NCBI RefSeq assembly: GCF_014705705.1
Contig: NZ_JACXLD010000003.1
Coordinates: 1-64,000, forward strand
Direction: 5' to 3'
Origin: Spongiibacter pelagi
GTDB lineage: Bacteria > Pseudomonadota > Gammaproteobacteria > Pseudomonadales > Spongiibacteraceae
Length of the DNA: 64,000 nucleotides
Shown here: positions 47,697 through 57,212 of the stretch, in pieces
Layout: each line of letters opens with the position of its first letter
How positions within the stretch are numbered: the first letter of the stretch is position 1
Notes under the pieces: generated by a model
What the model was told of the DNA's origin: nothing
Database searches by the model: none
The model's input: the letters and a program-made list of their open reading frames with translations, nothing else
Program-made: the position numbers and the translations under genes

Positions 47697-48143
47697 TTGT
47701 TTCGTCTAATTTTAATCATGGTTCTGGGCGGCTTGTGCGCACCGCTGTGGGCGGAGCAAGCTGTGCCAGCGCTAACGGTATCAGAGGCTTACGTTAGAGG
47801 TATGCCGCCGACGCAAAAGGTAACAGCGGCGTTTATGACCCTGAAAAATACCCGCAGTTCCGATGTGAACTTGGTTTCGGCCTACAGCGATGCGGCACAA
47901 ACCCTCGAGTTTCATCAGCATATTCATAACAATGGCATGATGCGCATGGTAAAACAGTCGAGTATTCGCATACCTGCTAACGGTGAGTTGGAACTAAAGC
48001 CCGGTAATTATCATTTGATGATGATTGGGCTGAAGCGGCCTTTAAAAGAAGGTGAGAGTGTGCTGCTGACCTTGGTCGCTGACGATGGTGAAGAGATCCA
48101 GATTACCGCCCCTGTCATTAGCGTGCTGCACAAACACCACTGA
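47697..48143 (+). CDS. Periplasmic copper chaperone, PCuAC family
   Basis: 148 residues with a signal peptide (LILIMVLGGLCAPLWA). The PCuAC copper motif is present: EFHQHIHNNGMMRM and, later, GNYHLMMIGLKRPL, which provide the His and Met ligands. It delivers Cu(I) in the periplasm, typically to cytochrome oxidase. The TTG 47697 start is behind GGAGGA and gives a proper signal sequence. Divergent from dsbD. Confidence 0.9.
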   Translation: MFRLILIMVLGGLCAPLWAEQAVPALTVSEAYVRGMPPTQKVTAAFMTLKNTRSSDVNLVSAYSDAAQTLEFHQHIHNNGMMRMVKQSSIRIPANGELELKPGNYHLMMIGLKRPLKEGESVLLTLVADDGEEIQITAPVISVLHKHH

Positions 48144-48170
48144 ATTCAGGGACGAGCTTAAGAGGGAAAA

Positions 48171-49208
48171 ATGATAAAAGAAAAACTGCAAAATGCGGCG
48201 GCGGGCATTAAAGAGGCCGCTCAAGATTGGCTGGGTAACGGCGCATTAGTAAAAGGTGTTGGTGTCGTTGCGGCGATATATATCGTGATCTCATTGATCC
48301 TCGGTGTGTACTGGAGCATGACGCCGGATTACCCCGAGACCAGCTATTATCAGGATCAGCCCTCACAGCCGGTGATCGGCTCAACTACGACTACGGCGCT
48401 GATTGATGTTGCGGAAATCCTGCTCGATAAGCCCGGTGGTTTTATCTATAACGACATCACTCTGCCCGGCTTGCTGATGGACAATATGCCTTCGTGGGAG
48501 TACGGCGTATTGATTCAGGTGCGGGATATGAACCGAGCTTTCCGTGAGAGCTTTAGCCGCAGTCAGTCGCAATCTCAGGAAGATGTGGATTTAGCCCGCG
48601 CCGAACCCCGCTTTAATTTTTCAGCTAATAGCTGGGCGGTGCCCGCGTCGGAGTCGGAATACCGGGCCGGGGTGAAATTCTTAAAGTCTTATCGCTCACG
48701 TCTTAGCGATGTGAACGAAACGCAGGCGCAGTTTTTTGCCCGTGCCGATAATCTGCGCTACTGGTTGGCGGTGGTGGAAAATCGTTTGGGCTCTCTGTCT
48801 CAGCGCTTGGGCGCCAGTGTGGGTCGCACTCGGGTGAATACGGATTTGGCCAATGATCCGGTGGCGCAGCAATCGACGCCGGCTCCTTCTGAATCGCGTG
48901 TAAAAACCCCGTGGATGGACATTGATAATGTGTTTTTTGAAGCCCGCGGCAGTTGCTGGGCGCTGATTCATTTTTTGCGTGCGGTAGAAGTGGATTTTGC
49001 CAATGTGTTGCAAAATAAAAATGCGCTGGTCAGCTTGCGTCAGATTATTCGCGAATTAGAGGGCACTCAACAAACGGTGTACAGCCCCATGATTTTGAAT
49101 GGCAGTGGTTTTGGTTTGTTGGCGAATCACTCGCTGGTGATGGCTTCTTATATTTCCCGCGCCAATGCGGCGATTATCGATTTGCGGGATCTGCTTTCTC
49201 AGGGTTAA
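48171..49208 (+). CDS. DUF2333 family membrane protein
   Basis: 345 residues with one N-terminal membrane helix (about 28-50, GVGVVAAIYIVISLILGVYW) and a helical domain outside it. Motifs PGGFIYNDITLPGLLMDNMPSWEYGVLIQVRD and WMDIDNVFFEARGSCWALIHFL match DUF2333, a gammaproteobacterial family with no known function. It begins 28 bases after the copper chaperone gene, so it may be co-transcribed with it. Confidence 0.85.
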   Translation: MIKEKLQNAAAGIKEAAQDWLGNGALVKGVGVVAAIYIVISLILGVYWSMTPDYPETSYYQDQPSQPVIGSTTTTALIDVAEILLDKPGGFIYNDITLPGLLMDNMPSWEYGVLIQVRDMNRAFRESFSRSQSQSQEDVDLARAEPRFNFSANSWAVPASESEYRAGVKFLKSYRSRLSDVNETQAQFFARADNLRYWLAVVENRLGSLSQRLGASVGRTRVNTDLANDPVAQQSTPAPSESRVKTPWMDIDNVFFEARGSCWALIHFLRAVEVDFANVLQNKNALVSLRQIIRELEGTQQTVYSPMILNGSGFGLLANHSLVMASYISRANAAIIDLRDLLSQG

Positions 49209-49231
49209 GAATGTCAAAAAACGGCAGGGAT

Positions 49232-50491
49232 TTATTGGCTGTTCGGGAATAGCAAGGTAACAGTCGTGCCCTTGTGCAGCGTGCTATCAATATCAATACT
49301 GATACCAAAGCGATCGCAGATACGTTTCACCATATCGAGACCAAGTCCGGTGCCGGCACTTTTGGTGGAGAAGCTTCGCTCAAATATTCGGCCTAGGTGT
49401 TCTGGGCTGATACCGGTTCCAGTATCGCTGATGGAGAGCTGCGGGCCATTAAGCGTGATCGTGATGCGGCCATCTTGGGTATGTTCCACCGCATTACGCA
49501 ACACGTTACCAACCACAATCTTAACCAAGCTTTCAGGAATATCCGAAGTCACATTGCTATCGAGATTAAGTTCGATGTGATTATTGTGCTTTGTAATTTC
49601 CTGCCCACTGTCGTGCGCAAGTTGTCTGATTAAGGGCTCCAGTGAGAGGGGGTAGCTTTCTAAAAGTAGGCCATCTTCTTCTCTTGAAAGGAAAAGTGCG
49701 GCTTCAATAAACGCCAACATATCTTTGCAGGCGCGGCGAATTCGGGCGAGAGCACGTTGCTCAACCTCGGAATGCTGGTAGCTTTCTAGAATGTCAGTGG
49801 CGCCCATCATCACAGACAGTGGTGTGCGCAACTCATGGCTGGCCGCCGTAGAAAACGAACGCTCGCGATCAACAAATTGATCAATGCGGGTGAGGTATGA
49901 ATCGAAGGCGGTGGCGATTTGTTTGATATCACTATCTTGGAATTCACCGGCAATACGTGTGCCGCGTTCGCCTGGTGGCAGCGCAGATAGGCGTTTGCTG
50001 AGTCGTTGAATCGGTTCCAGAAAATGGTTTGCCGCTTTACTGGCAATGATGAGTGCAAGCAGGGTGATCACCAAAATACCAATGGCCAGTGTGCGTAGAA
50101 GTGCGTGTTCTTGCTCCTCCCATTCGCTGATGTCGTAGGCCAGAAAAAGTCGGCCTTTGTCGGTATCTACAATCTGTAGGTGAAGGTGTTTATTGTGCAG
50201 CGCAATGCTGTGATAGGTGCCGCTCGACAATGCCTGAATATTTTCAGGCAGTTTGAGAATGTCTTCGCCTTGATAAAAATACCAGTCACTGAATGGTGAA
50301 TTATTTAAGGCGCTGGCATTGTTCGGATTTTCAATCAGTACTTTGAGATGGCTCTCGACAAAATTGCCAAAGGTGGCTGCTTCAAGCCGTTGCTTTATCA
50401 ATAACAATACGCTGGCAAACAGGGTGCTGGTGACGATGATAATGACCACTGTGGTGGCGATCATTCGATGGCGGAGTGAGTGAGAATTCAT
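49232..50491 (-). CDS. Sensor histidine kinase of an OmpR-type two-component system
   Basis: 419 residues: TM1 (about 10-32), a ~100-residue periplasmic sensor, TM2 (about 132-155), HAMP, HisKA with ASHELRTPLSVMMGATD, and HATPase with NVLRNAVEH, DTGTGI and GTGLGLDMV. All catalytic boxes are intact. It is encoded 36 bases after its response regulator. The heavy-metal pump is divergent from the pair, so the signal is probably a metal ion (inference). The sensor domain has few His or Met and no obvious metal cluster. Confidence 0.93.
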   Translation of the reverse strand: MNSHSLRHRMIATTVVIIIVTSTLFASVLLLIKQRLEAATFGNFVESHLKVLIENPNNASALNNSPFSDWYFYQGEDILKLPENIQALSSGTYHSIALHNKHLHLQIVDTDKGRLFLAYDISEWEEQEHALLRTLAIGILVITLLALIIASKAANHFLEPIQRLSKRLSALPPGERGTRIAGEFQDSDIKQIATAFDSYLTRIDQFVDRERSFSTAASHELRTPLSVMMGATDILESYQHSEVEQRALARIRRACKDMLAFIEAALFLSREEDGLLLESYPLSLEPLIRQLAHDSGQEITKHNNHIELNLDSNVTSDIPESLVKIVVGNVLRNAVEHTQDGRITITLNGPQLSISDTGTGISPEHLGRIFERSFSTKSAGTGLGLDMVKRICDRFGISIDIDSTLHKGTTVTLLFPNSQ

Positions 50492-50527
50492 TCGGCACGG
50501 TTCCTGTTAAAGGCGTGTCTTGGGTAA

Positions 50528-51196
50528 TTATCTGGGTGAGAGCTGATAGCCAACACCATGCACCGTGTGTAATAGCTTTTCAGGAAAAGGCTTGTCGATA
50601 ATATTGCGCAGGCTGTAAATGTGCGTGCGAAGAATATCTTTATCGGGAGGATTGTCGCCCCAGACCAATAACTCGAGTTGTTGCCGCTTAACCACATTGG
50701 GGCTGTCTTGCATCAGGCGCTCAAGTAGTTTGCGTTGGATTGGGTTGAGCTCCAGTTTTTGCCCTGCACGACTGGCTGACAGGGTGCTGGCGTTATAAAC
50801 CAAATCGGCCACGGTTAGATCGGCTTGCGGCATGGTGTATTGGCGTTTCATTTGGGCTTGCAGGCGAACCTCAAGCTCTTTAACGGAGAAAGGTTTTACC
50901 AAATAGTCATCGGCGCCGGAATTAAAACCAAGCAGCTTATCTTCCAGTTGGTCTCGCGCCGTCAACATAATGATAGGGGTACTAAGCTGTTTTTCTCGCA
51001 GTTGCTTGCACAGACTAATGCCATCGAGCTTGGGTAGCATCAGGTCGAGGACGATTACGTCGAAGTCATTTTCTAGTGCGAGTTGCAGGCCGAGTTTGCC
51101 ATCGGTAGCAAAATCTAAGGTGTGGCCTCGGGCTTCAAAATAGTCGGCAATATTTTCGGCGATATCGCGATTGTCTTCGACGATTAATAACTTCAT
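50528..51196 (-). CDS. OmpR/PhoB-family response regulator
   Basis: 222 residues: receiver with E7/D8, phosphoacceptor D51 in VIVLDLMLPKLDG, and K in YLVKPFSVKELEVRL; then a winged-helix DNA-binding domain with LELNPIQRKLLERLM and THIYSLRNIIDKPF...HTVHGVGYQL. It likely controls itself and the divergent efflux operon through the TGTCAA/TTGACA elements between 51235 and 51331. It resembles CusR/CopR-type metal regulators in context, but the metal is not shown by sequence. Confidence 0.93.
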   Translation of the reverse strand: MKLLIVEDNRDIAENIADYFEARGHTLDFATDGKLGLQLALENDFDVIVLDLMLPKLDGISLCKQLREKQLSTPIIMLTARDQLEDKLLGFNSGADDYLVKPFSVKELEVRLQAQMKRQYTMPQADLTVADLVYNASTLSASRAGQKLELNPIQRKLLERLMQDSPNVVKRQQLELLVWGDNPPDKDILRTHIYSLRNIIDKPFPEKLLHTVHGVGYQLSPR

Positions 51197-51234
51197 ATCT
51201 GGTTTTTCTTGTTCTGGCTCACAGCCCAGCGAGA

Positions 51235-51331
51235 TGTCAAATGTAGCATGACAATTGCCAATAGAATGTCAAACCTGCACTGAAACCACGCTAAGCCCCC
51301 GCTATTTCACGTATTCGACATAATTTTGACA
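51235..51331. promoter_or_regulatory. Candidate response-regulator sites between the two-component and efflux operons
   Basis: TGTCAA occurs at 51235-51240 and 51267-51272, and the inverted form TGACAA at 51249-51254. Nearer the efflux gene TCGACA (51315-51320) and TTGACA (51326-51331) are spaced exactly 11 bases, the usual direct-repeat spacing for OmpR-family dimers. A -10-like TATAGGAT (51340-51347) follows. CusR-type sites contain TGACAA/TTGTCA, which these resemble. Confidence 0.5.
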
Positions 51332-51380
51332 AGTCGCTTTATAGGATCAACCCCGATTTTTAATTGGTGTGGTTGGAATA

Positions 51381-52694
51381 GTGGATATTCATTTCTCATA
51401 CAGGCTCTGGCAACGCCTCTCACTGGCGGGTCTGAGTGTTGTGGTTCTGATGGTTAGCGAATTTTCTTCTGCTAGCTCCGAGCTGATCAATGCATCCAGT
51501 GATGCTCGAGTCGAGCACCCTCATGAGGAGCATCCCCACTTGAAGGTGGACAAAGACCTCAGCGTAGCCGATATCTTTGCGGCGGCGTTTGCCCGCGCGC
51601 CTGAAAATGCAATGACGGCATCTTATGCCTCGCAAGCGGAAAGTCAGCAGCGTGTCAGCCGAAACTGGCTGGCGGATCGTCCCAGATTCAATGTGAATTA
51701 TTGGGATGATCAATTTGTGAATGATACTGGCTTGCTGGAAATGGAGGCTGGCATCGAAATGGATTTGTGGCGAAGGGGCCAAAGACAAAATGCTAAGCAA
51801 TTGGCATTGCAGTATGAAAAGGGCAAGAACGCTTGGGATGATTATTTTCGGCTCATCGTGACGGGGCGAGTACGCGAGACTTTGCATCAAATTGCAATGA
51901 GTTCACTTGAGGCTAATCACGCAGGCAAGCGGCTGGGCGATGTTGAGCAATTATTGGTGATAAGCGAGAAGCGCTATAGCGCCGGTGAAATTGCTTATGC
52001 CGAGCATATTCAAGCCGAAAACCTGAAAATCGAAGTGGCGCAGAAACTGCTGGAAAGCCAAGCGGAAATGGTGGATGCCGAGCGGCAGTACACCATGCTG
52101 ACCGGCTTGTATGCTCGCCCTGAAAACCTTACTGAGTCTATTCCTAGTACCTCGGATATCAGCACTGAACACCCCCAGTTACGCTTCTTAATGGCTCGCC
52201 AGCAGCAGCAATTTTCTAAGTTAGAACAACAGCGTCAGCAAGCGGCGGGAAATACCACGGTAGCTCTGCGGATACGCCGTGAGCAGGGGAGTCGTCTAGA
52301 ACCTGAGATTGAAAGTTTGGGCCTGAGTGTCACCATTCCTTTTGGTAGTAGCAGTGTGGCCTCGGCGGCGGTAGCTGAGGGCAGCGAATCTCTGGCTAAT
52401 CTGGATATGCAATTACAGCACGCTCGACTGTCATTACAGCGGCAACTGCATGAAGTGCAGCACGATTTAGATGTGTTGGAAAACGCCATTCGTTTGGCGA
52501 CCACTGGCGTGGAGCTCAGTCGCCAGCGCTGGAACATGGCCGAGCGTGCATTTGAGCTTGGGGAGTCTGATATCCGTCCTACCATTCTCGCGCTGCAGGA
52601 ATATCGAGATAGCGAACTACACCTTCAACAGCTACAACTGCGCCGCAGTGCGCGAATTTCGTCTTTTAAACAAATCGTGGGGGAATTGTTGTGA
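51381..52694 (+). CDS. Outer membrane factor, TolC/CzcC family
   Basis: About 437 residues from GTG 51381 (GGA upstream); an in-frame GTG at 51369 adds four. A signal peptide (SLAGLSVVVLMVSEFSSAS) is followed by a His/Glu-rich patch HPHEEHPH, then the repeated helical-hairpin pattern of OEP proteins (VADIFAAAFARAPE, DRPRFNVNYWDDQF, LRIRREQGS). It forms the outer membrane channel of the RND pump. The His-rich start could bind metal in the periplasm. First gene of the operon; the next starts just after. Confidence 0.85.
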   Translation: MDIHFSYRLWQRLSLAGLSVVVLMVSEFSSASSELINASSDARVEHPHEEHPHLKVDKDLSVADIFAAAFARAPENAMTASYASQAESQQRVSRNWLADRPRFNVNYWDDQFVNDTGLLEMEAGIEMDLWRRGQRQNAKQLALQYEKGKNAWDDYFRLIVTGRVRETLHQIAMSSLEANHAGKRLGDVEQLLVISEKRYSAGEIAYAEHIQAENLKIEVAQKLLESQAEMVDAERQYTMLTGLYARPENLTESIPSTSDISTEHPQLRFLMARQQQQFSKLEQQRQQAAGNTTVALRIRREQGSRLEPEIESLGLSVTIPFGSSSVASAAVAEGSESLANLDMQLQHARLSLQRQLHEVQHDLDVLENAIRLATTGVELSRQRWNMAERAFELGESDIRPTILALQEYRDSELHLQQLQLRRSARISSFKQIVGELL

Positions 52695-52717
52695 GACTTT
52701 TTTCCAAGGAAATAACG

Positions 52718-53821
52718 ATGCTTAAACCACTGTTGTACGTAAGTCTTTTGGTTTCTCTTTCTGCTGCTGCCCAAGAAGCAGACAGTTTTATTCCCCTCTC
52801 TGTGGCAGATCAGCAGCGTTTGGGTATTGTCAGTGAGGTGGTTGGATCGGCAGGTAGCGACGCAGGTTTGCGGGTGCCGGCTATTGTTGTTAATTCACCA
52901 GATGTAGCCTCGAGGGTGATTGCCCGCCATTCGGGAATACTTAAAGCCTGGCATGTGGTTGGTGGTGAACAAGTGGTAGTGGGACAGCGCTTAGTTACTC
53001 TGATTAGCCCAGAGTTAATGACCCTTGAGGAATCTTGGTTGGCGGCCAGTCACGAGCTGGCTACCGCCGATGCCGAGCTAGGTAAAGATCAACAGCTTTT
53101 TAATGAAGGCATTATCTCGGAGTTGCGCCTGCAAAAAACACGTCGAGATCAGCAACGAGCGGCCTTTAATCAGCGCGCTTTTCAAGTCCAGCTTGTTCAG
53201 CTGGGCTTCGATCACAAAGATCTGCGCGACTTGGTAAGCGGTCAGCGTGAACCGGGGAATTATATTTTGAAAGCGCCACAAGCGGGGCTTGTGAGTCGCG
53301 ACTTTCTGCGAGTGGGAGATACTGTTGAGGAAACCCAGCAGTTAGCATCAGTGACCCAGCAAGCGGCACTTTGGCTGCGCGCCGATGTTAACACTGTACT
53401 TGCTGCGGGATTGCGAATCGGACAAAAGCTGCAAATTGCGGAATTCGATGCAGCATTGACCTTGTTGAGTAAAAATCAGGAGGTGGGCGCGAGTAGTCAG
53501 AGTATTCAAATCCTTGCTCGCTTTGATACCACATCCATGACCGGCGCTGCATCGGCAATTCGCCCGGGACAGCGTGTTAGTTTGATCCTGTCTTCTTCGG
53601 TTCCCGGTATCTATGTGCCTGCCAAGGCGGTTACTCATAGTGAAAACGCGACTTTTGTCTATATCAGCAGTGAAAAGGGCATTGCGGTAAGAGAAGTTGT
53701 GTTGAAGCCGCTAGGCGATGGATATCTGGCGGAAAGCGGTATTGCGGCAAATGAATCATTGGTTATTTCAGGTACTGCGCAGCTTAAAGGTATCCAATTG
53801 GGATTAGGGGGCGGTGAATAA
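52718..53821 (+). CDS. RND membrane fusion protein, heavy-metal type
   Basis: About 367 residues from ATG 52718, behind CCAAGGA; GTG 52691 overlapping the previous stop is an alternative. Signal peptide (LYVSLLVSLSAAA). A lipoyl domain split by a helical hairpin (SRVIARHSGILKAWHVVGGEQV ... GNYILKAPQAGLVSRDF), then a beta-barrel and a membrane-proximal domain (GIYVPAKAVTHSENATFVYI). No N-terminal His-rich metal motif. It couples the RND pump to the outer membrane channel. Its stop overlaps the pump start by one base. Confidence 0.88.
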   Translation: MLKPLLYVSLLVSLSAAAQEADSFIPLSVADQQRLGIVSEVVGSAGSDAGLRVPAIVVNSPDVASRVIARHSGILKAWHVVGGEQVVVGQRLVTLISPELMTLEESWLAASHELATADAELGKDQQLFNEGIISELRLQKTRRDQQRAAFNQRAFQVQLVQLGFDHKDLRDLVSGQREPGNYILKAPQAGLVSRDFLRVGDTVEETQQLASVTQQAALWLRADVNTVLAAGLRIGQKLQIAEFDAALTLLSKNQEVGASSQSIQILARFDTTSMTGAASAIRPGQRVSLILSSSVPGIYVPAKAVTHSENATFVYISSEKGIAVREVVLKPLGDGYLAESGIAANESLVISGTAQLKGIQLGLGGGE

Positions 53822-56800
53822 TGCTGGGCCGTCTGATTCAGTTTTCTCTCAGTCAGCGTTTGTTGGTTGGACTTTTTACCTTATTGTTGATCGGCCTCGG
53901 CAGTCGAGCATTGATGAATATCGCCATTGATGCGTTTCCCGATATTTCGCCGACACAGGTCAAAATCATTATCAAATCTCCGGGTATGACGCCGGAAGAA
54001 GTAGAAAGCCTGATTACCCAGCCCATTGAAGTTGAATTGCTGGGTATTCCACAGCAGTCCATGCTGCGCTCAATTTCAAAATATGCCCTGTCTGCAATTA
54101 CTCTCGATTTTGAGGAAGGCACCGATATTTATTGGGCGCGGCAACAGGTAGCTGAACGGCTAAATAATATTTGGGGCAATTTGCCGATGGGCATCAGCGG
54201 TGGCTTAGCACCAATGAGTACGCCTCTCGGTGATATGTTCATGTTTACCGTCGACAATCCGCAATTGTCATTGGCAGAGCGCCGTTACTTACTGGATTGG
54301 ACCATCCGTCCGGCACTGCGCACGGTAGATGGCGTGGCCGATGTTAATGCGCTTGGCGGCTTCGTACGCACTTATGAAGTAGCGCCGCGTCGCGCTGATA
54401 TGGCCACGTTGAAAGTGACAACCGCACAAATAATGGCGCTGTTGCAGCGCAATAATAGCAATGATGGTGCGGGCCGTTTGGATCAAGGCGAAGAAGCGAT
54501 CTTAGTGCGTGTAGCTGGTGCCATGCAGTCGCTGGAGGATATCGCCGACCTGCGTTTAAACACGGCTGAAGGGGTATCTATTGCTCTGCGCCAAGTTGCT
54601 GATATTCGAATGGGGTCATTGGAGCGATATGGCTCGGTAACCGTGGATGGCCAAGGTGAAGCAGTGCAAGGCTTGGTGATTGGGCTGCGTGGTGCCAATG
54701 CTAGGCATGTGGTAGCCGGAGTCAAAAACAAGCTAGCTGAGCTACAAGCTAGCTTGCCCGAGGGCACCGAGCTTCAGGTGTTTTACGACCGCAGTCAGCT
54801 TATTGGTTTGGCGGTGGGTACTGTGGGTAAGGCGTTGTTGGAAGCGGTAGTGCTCGTGCTAATTGTCCTGGGTTTATTCCTCGGCAATCTTCGTGCGGCG
54901 CTGACGGTGGCCAGTATTTTACCTCTCGCGGCATTGTTTACCGTTTTTATGATGCAGCAGATGGGCATGAGTGCCAATCTGATGAGCCTTGGCGGTCTGG
55001 TCATTGCCATTGGCATGTTGGTGGACTCCGCAATCGTGATTGTGGAAAACATGGTGTCGATGTTGGCCAGACACAATGAATCCAACGGGGCTTCTGTTCG
55101 CAGATTACCCTTGCTGCATATTCTGTTTCGGGCGGTAAAAGATGTCTCGGTGCCGGTGACATCAGGTGTGGCCATTATCATTATCGTGTTTTTACCGCTG
55201 ATGACCTTGCAGGGCCTTGAGGGAAAATTATTTGTCCCCGTAGCGCTAACTATTGTTTTTGCCCTGCTTGGCTCATTGTTGATGGCCCTGACTGTGATTC
55301 CCGTTATTGCCTCATTTCTGCTGAAAGAAAGTCACGATAAGGAACCTTTGCTGAGTCGCAAATTACTGTCTTTATATGAGCCTCTTCTGGCCAAGGCGTT
55401 AGCCAAACCCGCCGGAGTTGTGGCGATTTCGGCAGGCTTATTGGTGTTGATGTTTGCGGTATTTCCACTGGTGGGTAAGACCTTTCTTCCGGGGATGGAT
55501 GAAGGGGATTTGATTGTACAGTTGGAGTCGATTCCCTCGGTCAATTTGGATACCAGCATTGCCATGGTGCAAAAAGTAGAGCATGCGCTGTTGAATAATG
55601 TGAGTGAAATCGAGCGTATTGTTTCGCGTAGTGGTTCAGATGAAATCGGTATGGATCCAATGGGCCTGAACGAGACTGATGTGTTTCTACAGTTGAAGCC
55701 AGTCAGTGAATGGCAAGTTAAGGATAAAGCCGCCTTGCAGGAAAAAATACGCGAGATATTGGACGGTTTTCCAGGGATTAATTACGGTTTTACCCAACCA
55801 ATTGATATGCGTGTTTCGGAAATGCTAACGGGATCGCGGGGTGATATCGCCATTAAGGTCTTTGGCCCCGACCTTGCTGAGTTAAATCGTCTTGCTCAGG
55901 AAATTAGCCATCAAATTGAACAAGTCGACGGTGCAGTGGATACCACGGCCACGTTGAACGAAGGTGCGCAATATCTTCAGGTCAGTGTCGATCGTCTGCG
56001 TGCCGGTAGTTTCGGCTTGAATGCCGATGAATTACAGCACCAGTTACGAGCAGAAATTGAAGGCTTACCGCTGGGCAATATTATTGAGCATAGTGCGCGG
56101 GTGCCATTGATGTTGCGCTTTGATAAGCCCAATGGCGATGGCGTCGCACAACTGCGCAACAGCTTAATACCTTTAGCGGATGGTAGTGTTGTGCCGCTTT
56201 CATCGCTGGCAAGCATTGAGCGGATAGATGGCCCGGTGGGAGTGTCGCGAGAAGAGGGGCGTCGATTCTCAGTGGTTCGCAGCAATGTGGAAAATCGCGA
56301 TTTAGTGGGATTTGTTGAGGAAGCCAAAGCGCGAATTGCCGTTGAAGTTTCAATGCCTCCGGGCTATTCCTTAGCTTGGGGCGGGCAGTTTGAAAACCAG
56401 CAACGTGCGGCGGCGCGCCTTGGCTTGGTTGTGCCGGTGGCTTTGGGCATGATTGCGCTTTTGCTCTTTGTCACTTTTGGTTCAATTAAGCAGACCGTCA
56501 TTATCCTTTCTAATATTCCCTTTGCCTTAATCGGCGGCGTGTTGGCGCTTTGGCTGACCGGCGAGTTTTTGTCAGTGCCGGCTTCGGTAGGTTTTATAGC
56601 GCTATTGGGCATTGCGGTGATGAATGGTGTGGTAATGATGTCTTGTTTTAATCAGTTGCGCGCCAAGGGGATGGAGATGACCGAGGTGGTTTATCAGGGT
56701 GCTGTACGCCGCTTAAGACCGGTGATGATGACCGCCGCCACCTGTGCCTTAGGTTTGGTGCCTTTGCTATTGGCTTCTGGGCCTGGCTCCGAAATTCAAA

Positions 56801-56922
56801 AACCGCTCGCGATTGTGGTGATTGGGGGGTTGATTAGCTCGACACTACTAACTTTGTTTGTGCTGCCTATAATTTATCGCCGTTTTCATCAGTCGCTACA
56901 GTCGGAGGTTGTTGCTCAATGA
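53821..56922 (+). CDS. Heavy-metal efflux RND transporter, CzcA/CusA family
   Basis: 1033 residues, full RND length with 12 membrane helices and two large periplasmic loops. HME features: FPDISPTQVKIIIKSPGMTPEEVE, IYWARQQVAERLNNI, TM4 AIGMLVDSAIVIVENMVSML, GMDEGDLIVQLESIPSVNL, QPIDMRVSEMLTGSRGDIAIKVFG and LLGIAVMNGVVMMS. The TM4 segment has DSA in place of the CzcA-type DGA, and the VSEMLTGSRG region is nearer CzcA than CusA, so the metal cannot be assigned. It exports metal using the proton gradient. Coupled to the DUF3240 gene. Confidence 0.95.
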   Translation: MLGRLIQFSLSQRLLVGLFTLLLIGLGSRALMNIAIDAFPDISPTQVKIIIKSPGMTPEEVESLITQPIEVELLGIPQQSMLRSISKYALSAITLDFEEGTDIYWARQQVAERLNNIWGNLPMGISGGLAPMSTPLGDMFMFTVDNPQLSLAERRYLLDWTIRPALRTVDGVADVNALGGFVRTYEVAPRRADMATLKVTTAQIMALLQRNNSNDGAGRLDQGEEAILVRVAGAMQSLEDIADLRLNTAEGVSIALRQVADIRMGSLERYGSVTVDGQGEAVQGLVIGLRGANARHVVAGVKNKLAELQASLPEGTELQVFYDRSQLIGLAVGTVGKALLEAVVLVLIVLGLFLGNLRAALTVASILPLAALFTVFMMQQMGMSANLMSLGGLVIAIGMLVDSAIVIVENMVSMLARHNESNGASVRRLPLLHILFRAVKDVSVPVTSGVAIIIIVFLPLMTLQGLEGKLFVPVALTIVFALLGSLLMALTVIPVIASFLLKESHDKEPLLSRKLLSLYEPLLAKALAKPAGVVAISAGLLVLMFAVFPLVGKTFLPGMDEGDLIVQLESIPSVNLDTSIAMVQKVEHALLNNVSEIERIVSRSGSDEIGMDPMGLNETDVFLQLKPVSEWQVKDKAALQEKIREILDGFPGINYGFTQPIDMRVSEMLTGSRGDIAIKVFGPDLAELNRLAQEISHQIEQVDGAVDTTATLNEGAQYLQVSVDRLRAGSFGLNADELQHQLRAEIEGLPLGNIIEHSARVPLMLRFDKPNGDGVAQLRNSLIPLADGSVVPLSSLASIERIDGPVGVSREEGRRFSVVRSNVENRDLVGFVEEAKARIAVEVSMPPGYSLAWGGQFENQQRAAARLGLVVPVALGMIALLLFVTFGSIKQTVIILSNIPFALIGGVLALWLTGEFLSVPASVGFIALLGIAVMNGVVMMSCFNQLRAKGMEMTEVVYQGAVRRLRPVMMTAATCALGLVPLLLASGPGSEIQKPLAIVVIGGLISSTLLTLFVLPIIYRRFHQSLQSEVVAQ

Positions 56923-57212
56923 GTATGAGTCAACTATTGGTTTTGAATATTCCGCCAGAGCTTGAGGATGAACTGGTGGATTATTTATTGGGTATTGAAG
57001 CGTTGAGTGGATTTACCTCTTATCCGGTACGGGGGCACGGTGAGCAGCGTCGCTTGTCGATTGCAGAGCAAGTGACAGGCCGCCGTAAGCGAGTGCAATT
57101 TGAATTGATTTTGTCCGCGCCTGCTTTAACAACTTTGCTGGAAGGGCTAAGCAGCGTGGGTACAGACATTTATTACTGGTATCAGGATGTGGCGGGCAGC
57201 GGCCATTGCTAG
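56919..57212 (+). CDS. DUF3240 family small protein of the metal-efflux operon
   Basis: 97 residues with no signal peptide: LLVLNIPPELEDELVDYLLGIEALSGFTSYPVRGHG...LSIAEQVTGRRKRVQFELIL. The ferredoxin-like pattern resembles PII-like and DUF3240 proteins, often found beside heavy-metal RND genes. A regulatory role by contact with the pump is plausible but not demonstrated. The start overlaps the RND stop by 4 bases. Its stop shares the CTAG with the convergent CHAD gene stop. Confidence 0.8.
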   Translation: MSMSQLLVLNIPPELEDELVDYLLGIEALSGFTSYPVRGHGEQRRLSIAEQVTGRRKRVQFELILSAPALTTLLEGLSSVGTDIYYWYQDVAGSGHC

